Source of the DNA: Patescibacteria group bacterium
GTDB lineage: Bacteria; Patescibacteriota; Minisyncoccia; Phycocordibacterales; PALSA-1337
DNA: 7,439 nucleotides
Assembly (NCBI GenBank): GCA_028864955.1
Contig: JAGWLE010000030.1
Location: 1 to 7,439, forward strand
Reading direction: 5' to 3'
Position 1 is the first letter of the stretch; each line of letters opens with the position of its first letter. Positions 5,065-7,439 of the stretch are shown one piece after another. The notes below the pieces were generated by a model that saw only the letters and a list, made by a program, of their open reading frames with translations, made no database searches and had not been told where the DNA came from. Made by a program: the position numbers and the translations under genes.

Positions 5065-6201
5065 TCAGGCTATGCTAGCCGTTAATGTTAAATCTCGGCG
5101 CGCGGTGCGCGATGATTGATGTCTACCATACTGTATAAAAATGTCAAGGTGTGCGACTGGCAAGCCTCGAATGGACCCATATAAGAAATCCCCAGCCAAA
5201 AGACTGGGGATGTGCGTCAGATACGGCTTTGATGAGGGCTGGAACCGCTCAAAAGCTCTGAATGACGGCGCGAAAGTATCTCTGGGAGGGAGACAGCGCG
5301 GAATGGTGATTACCGGCGCGCCCGGACCAAGCAAGCCTTGAGGTTGCCAGGACCCAAACGGCGTCGGCGCGCCAAAGATCTGATACACGGCGTTGCTGCT
5401 CGGCGGTATCGGCACATAGACACTCAAGCTGCCGTCAGTATTGTTGTGCACGCCCAATTGCGGCGGCTTACTGATGGCCGGCGCGCGCGTCGAGACGACA
5501 GCCCAGCTCATGGTGTTCGTGTCGCCGCCGACCATGGCGCCGACCGTCAAACGGAATTCTCCGTGAACGCCGATCATGCTGGTGATGTACGAACGGACAA
5601 CCGCCGGATCATCCTCGTACAGATTCATGAAGGCTATGACAGCCACATGCCTGCCTTTGACGGTGTCCGGGCCACCTGTCATCTTTGTGCCGTCGGCCTG
5701 GACGACATAAGCTTCCGGCGTATACGTGTCGCCGATGAATCCGAGCGTGTCGGCCAGTGAGCCGTTTGGATTATCGGCCGTTTGATCGTTCGAGGAAGAG
5801 ACAACCTGAATGTCCGAAAGAGCGACGCTATTGGCCTCGTCGGCCGCATCAACAGTGATGACTTCGGCCAGGCTGAGGTTGGTCGTACCCGGCTGATAGT
5901 TGAAGCTATCGATGGTCGCGCGACCGTCGCAGAGGACGTAGCCGTTGCCGGCGCCATCAAGCCGTGAATGCAGGCTCCGCGCTTCGATGTCCGAAAGCAA
6001 CATGTCTTCCGAAGCCGTGGTCCGCGCCATCATCGCGATGGTGACGAATATGACCGGCGTGGTATTCGTACTGAGCTGACTGGCGCTCGAGGGCGCTGGA
6101 CAGCTCGCCCATAGACCGAAACTGGCAATAATTGCGTGTCGTATGTGATTTTTCATGTTCATGACTGCCGAGCCGCATCTAACGGAACCGGACCCCCTCA
6201 T
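5065..6201 (-). CDS. Exported protein of unknown function, frame extends past its apparent terminator
   Basis: I do not recognise the family. The open frame allows 378 residues from the ATG at 6201, which has GAAGGG six nt before it. Starts at 6162 or 6156 (MNMKNH/MKNH) give a more normal signal peptide: KNHIRH, core AIIASFGL, then LWASC, which fits a loose lipobox, so a lipoprotein is possible. The mature part is beta-rich, Ser/Thr/Asp/Asn-rich and without membrane segments. A small C-terminal module with the pattern DGSLSVYVPIP, VYQIFG, GSWQPQG, ITIP and SFRAF (about 257-317) resembles short beta-sandwich ends of bacterial surface proteins. Residues from about 329 on are encoded by a terminator-like hairpin and by the next gene's promoter, so the last 50 residues are doubtful and a frameshift or lost stop near 5217-5250 is likely. 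It is divergent from prsW. No enzyme motif is visible. Confidence 0.65.
   Translation of the reverse strand: MRGSGSVRCGSAVMNMKNHIRHAIIASFGLWASCPAPSSASQLSTNTTPVIFVTIAMMARTTASEDMLLSDIEARSLHSRLDGAGNGYVLCDGRATIDSFNYQPGTTNLSLAEVITVDAADEANSVALSDIQVVSSSNDQTADNPNGSLADTLGFIGDTYTPEAYVVQADGTKMTGGPDTVKGRHVAVIAFMNLYEDDPAVVRSYITSMIGVHGEFRLTVGAMVGGDTNTMSWAVVSTRAPAISKPPQLGVHNNTDGSLSVYVPIPPSSNAVYQIFGAPTPFGSWQPQGLLGPGAPVITIPRCLPPRDTFAPSFRAFERFQPSSKPYLTHIPSLLAGDFLYGSIRGLPVAHLDIFIQYGRHQSSRTARRDLTLTASIA
5120..5147 (-). promoter_or_regulatory. Probable promoter of the peptidoglycan-binding protein gene
   Basis: On the minus strand a perfect TTGACA (5147-5142) is followed after 16 bp by TAGACA (5125-5120, weak -10). 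The region between is AT-rich. Initiation would be near 5113, giving a leader of about 54 nt. Just before the ATG the leader holds a small perfect hairpin, GGCTA-GCA-TAGCC (5080-5068), ending 8 nt from the start codon where a Shine-Dalgarno site would be. The -35 is strong, the -10 uncertain. Confidence 0.5.
5179..5211 (-). terminator. Likely terminator of the exported-protein gene, lying inside its open frame
   Basis: On the minus strand ATCCCCAG (5211-5204) and CTGGGGAT (5195-5188) form a perfect 8-bp stem with an 8-nt loop, followed by TTCTTATAT. The T run is modest. A TGA in a neighbouring frame (5219-5217) lies 5 nt before the stem, the normal place for a stop codon. The plus strand has no T run, so the element acts, if at all, on the minus strand. 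Confidence 0.6.
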
Positions 6202-6249
6202 GGCAGGCCCTTCAAAATTCCGGAAAATTGCGGCAGCAAACCTATCTAG

Positions 6250-6278
6250 GTACTATCAGATTATTTGTTCTTTGTCAA
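6250..6278 (-). promoter_or_regulatory. Promoter of the exported-protein gene
   Basis: On the minus strand a perfect TTGACA (6278-6273) is followed after 17 bp by TAGTAC (6255-6250), preceded by TGA, giving an extended -10. Initiation near 6243 would leave a leader of about 40-87 nt depending on the start used. The -35 box shares five bases with the -35 of prsW on the other strand. Confidence 0.6.
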
Positions 6279-6301
6279 GCTAAGACAAGCGATGATATAC
6301 T
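6272..6301 (+). promoter_or_regulatory. Promoter of prsW, leaderless start
   Basis: TTGTCA (6272-6277, five of six to TTGACA) lies 18 bp before TATACT (6296-6301, five of six to TATAAT). The -10 ends 8 nt before the ATG at 6310, so transcription should begin at or next to that ATG. The in-frame ATGs at 6265 and 6292 lie upstream of or just before the -10 and cannot be in this transcript. Confidence 0.7.
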
Positions 6302-6309
6302 GTCGGCAC

Positions 6310-7005
6310 ATGGCCAGCACCACTCTCATCTACGCCACCATCGCCGGTCTCGTGCCATCGTTGATCTGGCTTGTATTCTGGATCCGCGAAGATTCGGCCC
6401 AGATGGAGCCGCGCCTGATGCTTATCATATCGTTTGTCGCCGGCATGTGCGTCGTCGCAGTCGCGCTCTTCCTCGAACAATACACGGCCGGCTTCATCAT
6501 TGGCGATACGACGCGATACGTCGTCTGGGCGGCCATCGAGGAACTCATGAAATTCACAGCCGTAGCCATCGTCGCTTTGAATACCGACTGGAATGACGAA
6601 CCTATAGATGCCATGATCTATTGCATCGTCGTGGCTTTGGGCTTCGCGGCCGTGGAAAACACGCTATTTGCGCTTGGTCCGCTATCAGCCGGCTCCATAG
6701 CGGAAAGCATCGTTAACGATAACATGCGATTTATCGGCGCCACGCTGGTGCATACAGTTTCGTCCGCTCTGCCCGGTTTTGCCTTGGGTTGGGCATTCTA
6801 CCGCGGCTACCTGACAAAATTTTTTGCGCTGATCCTGGGGTTGTCCGCAGCCGTCGCATTGCATGCCGCATTTAACTTGTCTATAATTAACAGCGTCGGT
6901 GCCGATACGCTCCGCACATTCGCCTGGGTTTGGGGCGCCGTCGTGATCTTGATCGTCCTTTTCGAGGAAGTCAAAGCCGTGCAGCCGCGGATCCAGAAGA
7001 TCTGA
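6310..7005 (+). CDS. PrsW-family intramembrane metalloprotease
   Basis: The protein has 231 residues and several hydrophobic segments. It carries the hallmarks of the PrsW group (PF13367, within the CPBP/Abi-like membrane protease clan): EELMKF with Glu77 and Glu78, AAVENTLF with Glu116 and Asn117, HTVSSALPGFALG with His148, and ALHAAFNL with His185 and Asn189. These conserved Glu and His residues form the presumed metal site inside the membrane. In Bacillus PrsW makes the first cut in the anti-sigma factor RsiW under envelope stress; no sigma or anti-sigma gene lies in this window, so the substrate is unknown. Length is close to the usual 200-250. The start at 6310 is chosen because the promoter -10 ends 8 nt before it; 45 nt upstream another ATG exists in frame. 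The gene precedes an Hsp20 gene and is divergent from an exported-protein gene. Confidence 0.88.
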   Translation: MASTTLIYATIAGLVPSLIWLVFWIREDSAQMEPRLMLIISFVAGMCVVAVALFLEQYTAGFIIGDTTRYVVWAAIEELMKFTAVAIVALNTDWNDEPIDAMIYCIVVALGFAAVENTLFALGPLSAGSIAESIVNDNMRFIGATLVHTVSSALPGFALGWAFYRGYLTKFFALILGLSAAVALHAAFNLSIINSVGADTLRTFAWVWGAVVILIVLFEEVKAVQPRIQKI

Positions 7006-7030
7006 CATGTCCACATCTATAAACATTAAT
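7002..7030 (+). promoter_or_regulatory. Tentative promoter of the Hsp20 gene
   Basis: CTGACA (7002-7007) overlaps the prsW stop codon and is followed after 17 bp by ATTAAT (7025-7030, four of six). An alternative -10, TATAAA (7038-7043), lies 5 nt before the ATG and would give a leaderless message, but has no -35. No CIRCE element (TTAGCACTC inverted repeat) is seen. The exact start is undecided. Confidence 0.35.
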
Positions 7031-7044
7031 AGACATTTATAAAC
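7013..7044 (+). repeat. Direct repeat ACATYTATAAAC upstream of Hsp20
   Basis: ACATCTATAAAC (7013-7024) and ACATTTATAAAC (7033-7044) differ at one base and are spaced 20 bp start to start, about two helical turns. They occupy most of the space between prsW and the Hsp20 start and each includes TATAAA. They could be paired operator sites or duplicated -10 boxes; the sequence does not decide. Confidence 0.6.
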
Positions 7045-7048
7045 TATC

Positions 7049-7439
7049 ATGGCAAAGGACAAACGATCTTTTTTCGAAAGGCTGACGGGCAGCGTTCACC
7101 TCAATGATGACGTCGAGGAGCCGCGCGGCCAAAAAAAGCCCATGCGCGCCGCCGTCTCAGAAAACGGCTCATGGATGGATTCCGAAACCGAAGAAGAGGG
7201 TGAACTGACCGTCGATGTCTACCAGACACCCGAAGTGATCGTCATCAAGTCGATGATCGCCGGCGTGCGTCCGGAAGATCTCGATATTTCAATCACACGT
7301 GATTCTGTGACCATTCACGGCAAACGCGAAGAAGAACGTGTGGCGCGCGATGAAGACTATTTCGCCCGCGAATTGTATTGGGGCTCATTTTCCCGGACCA
7401 TTACCCTGCCAGAAGAGATCGATGTCGATGAGGCCGAAG
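7049..7439 (+). CDS. Hsp20/alpha-crystallin small heat-shock protein, 3' end outside window
   Basis: The first 130 codons are present and the gene runs off the window. Residues 1-50 are a charged, Glu/Asp-rich N-terminal arm starting MAKDKRSFFERL. From about 51 the alpha-crystallin domain begins with ELTVDVYQTPEVIVIKSMIAGV, continues with LDISITRDSVTIHGKREEER (78-97) and ELYWGSFSRTITLPEEID (108-125), the normal landmarks of bacterial Hsp20. These proteins form oligomers that hold unfolding proteins without ATP. The C-terminal IxI motif lies beyond the window. No Shine-Dalgarno site precedes the ATG. The gene is 43 nt after prsW in the same direction and could be partly co-transcribed with it. 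Confidence 0.95.
   Translation, partial: MAKDKRSFFERLTGSVHLNDDVEEPRGQKKPMRAAVSENGSWMDSETEEEGELTVDVYQTPEVIVIKSMIAGVRPEDLDISITRDSVTIHGKREEERVARDEDYFARELYWGSFSRTITLPEEIDVDEAE

Noticed and set aside
4554..5078. Plus-strand open frame of 174 codons with EPAVELEPLVFGVPDPL repeats
   Set aside because: It is the complement of the wall protein's Ser/Thr/Pro stalk; the repeat simply keeps all frames open. The minus-strand frame has a signal peptide and a known domain.
5217..5219. UGA recoded as an amino acid, as in some Patescibacteria lineages
   Set aside because: TGA ends tsaD, mscL, prsW and the gene at 509 at sensible positions, and the conserved proteins contain no internal TGA.
7002..7048. CIRCE operator or classic heat-shock promoter before Hsp20
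   Set aside because: No TTAGCACTC/GAGTGCTAA inverted repeat and no recognised heat-shock sigma consensus could be found.

Overview
The window looks like a stretch of chromosome from a Patescibacteria (Candidate Phyla Radiation) bacterium. This is inferred from protein style, not from a search. A TsaD carries an extra segment of about 40 residues before its GPGL motif. A Ser/Thr/Pro-rich wall protein has a Cys-flanked peptidoglycan-binding domain and a short C-terminal tail ending in Arg. MscL is unusually short, and Shine-Dalgarno sites are almost absent. Base composition is by eye a little above half G+C, and no mobile element or CRISPR array was seen.

Left part (1-500): two divergent tRNA genes, Ser(CGA) on the minus strand and Glu(UUC) on the plus strand, share a compact promoter region with mirrored TGGTATG extended -10 elements. 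Beyond the tRNA-Ser 3' end lies a perfect 13-bp GC stem whose loop is a perfect 17-nt mirror repeat of G tracts. A good intrinsic terminator at 426-455 closes a minus-strand gene for an unknown protein (509-922).

Middle (1000-3950), plus strand: a membrane-anchored CapA-type metallophosphatase-fold protein, a GTG-started MscL, tRNA-Val(GAC) with its own promoter inside the end of mscL, and TsaD, the catalytic subunit for t6A37 tRNA modification. TsaD converges on the next gene with only 4 bp between stop codons.

Right part (3950-7439): two minus-strand genes for exported proteins. One is a peptidoglycan-binding surface protein with 51-bp perfect tandem repeats in its stalk. The other is an unknown beta-rich exported protein whose reading frame runs through its own apparent terminator and the next promoter. 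The latter is divergent from a PrsW-family intramembrane protease. The two promoters overlap at a single TTGTCAA block. An Hsp20 small heat-shock gene follows and is cut by the window end.

A recurring pattern is that capA and prsW have a -10 box ending exactly 8 nt before the ATG, so their mRNAs are probably leaderless. Several genes concern the envelope (CapA, MscL, wall-binding protein, exported protein, PrsW), so an envelope and stress neighbourhood is a reasonable reading, but functional coupling is inference only. I do not see a clearly new multi-gene system. The best leads are the G-rich mirror-repeat stem-loop, the shared -35 divergent promoter and the stop-loss architecture of the exported protein.
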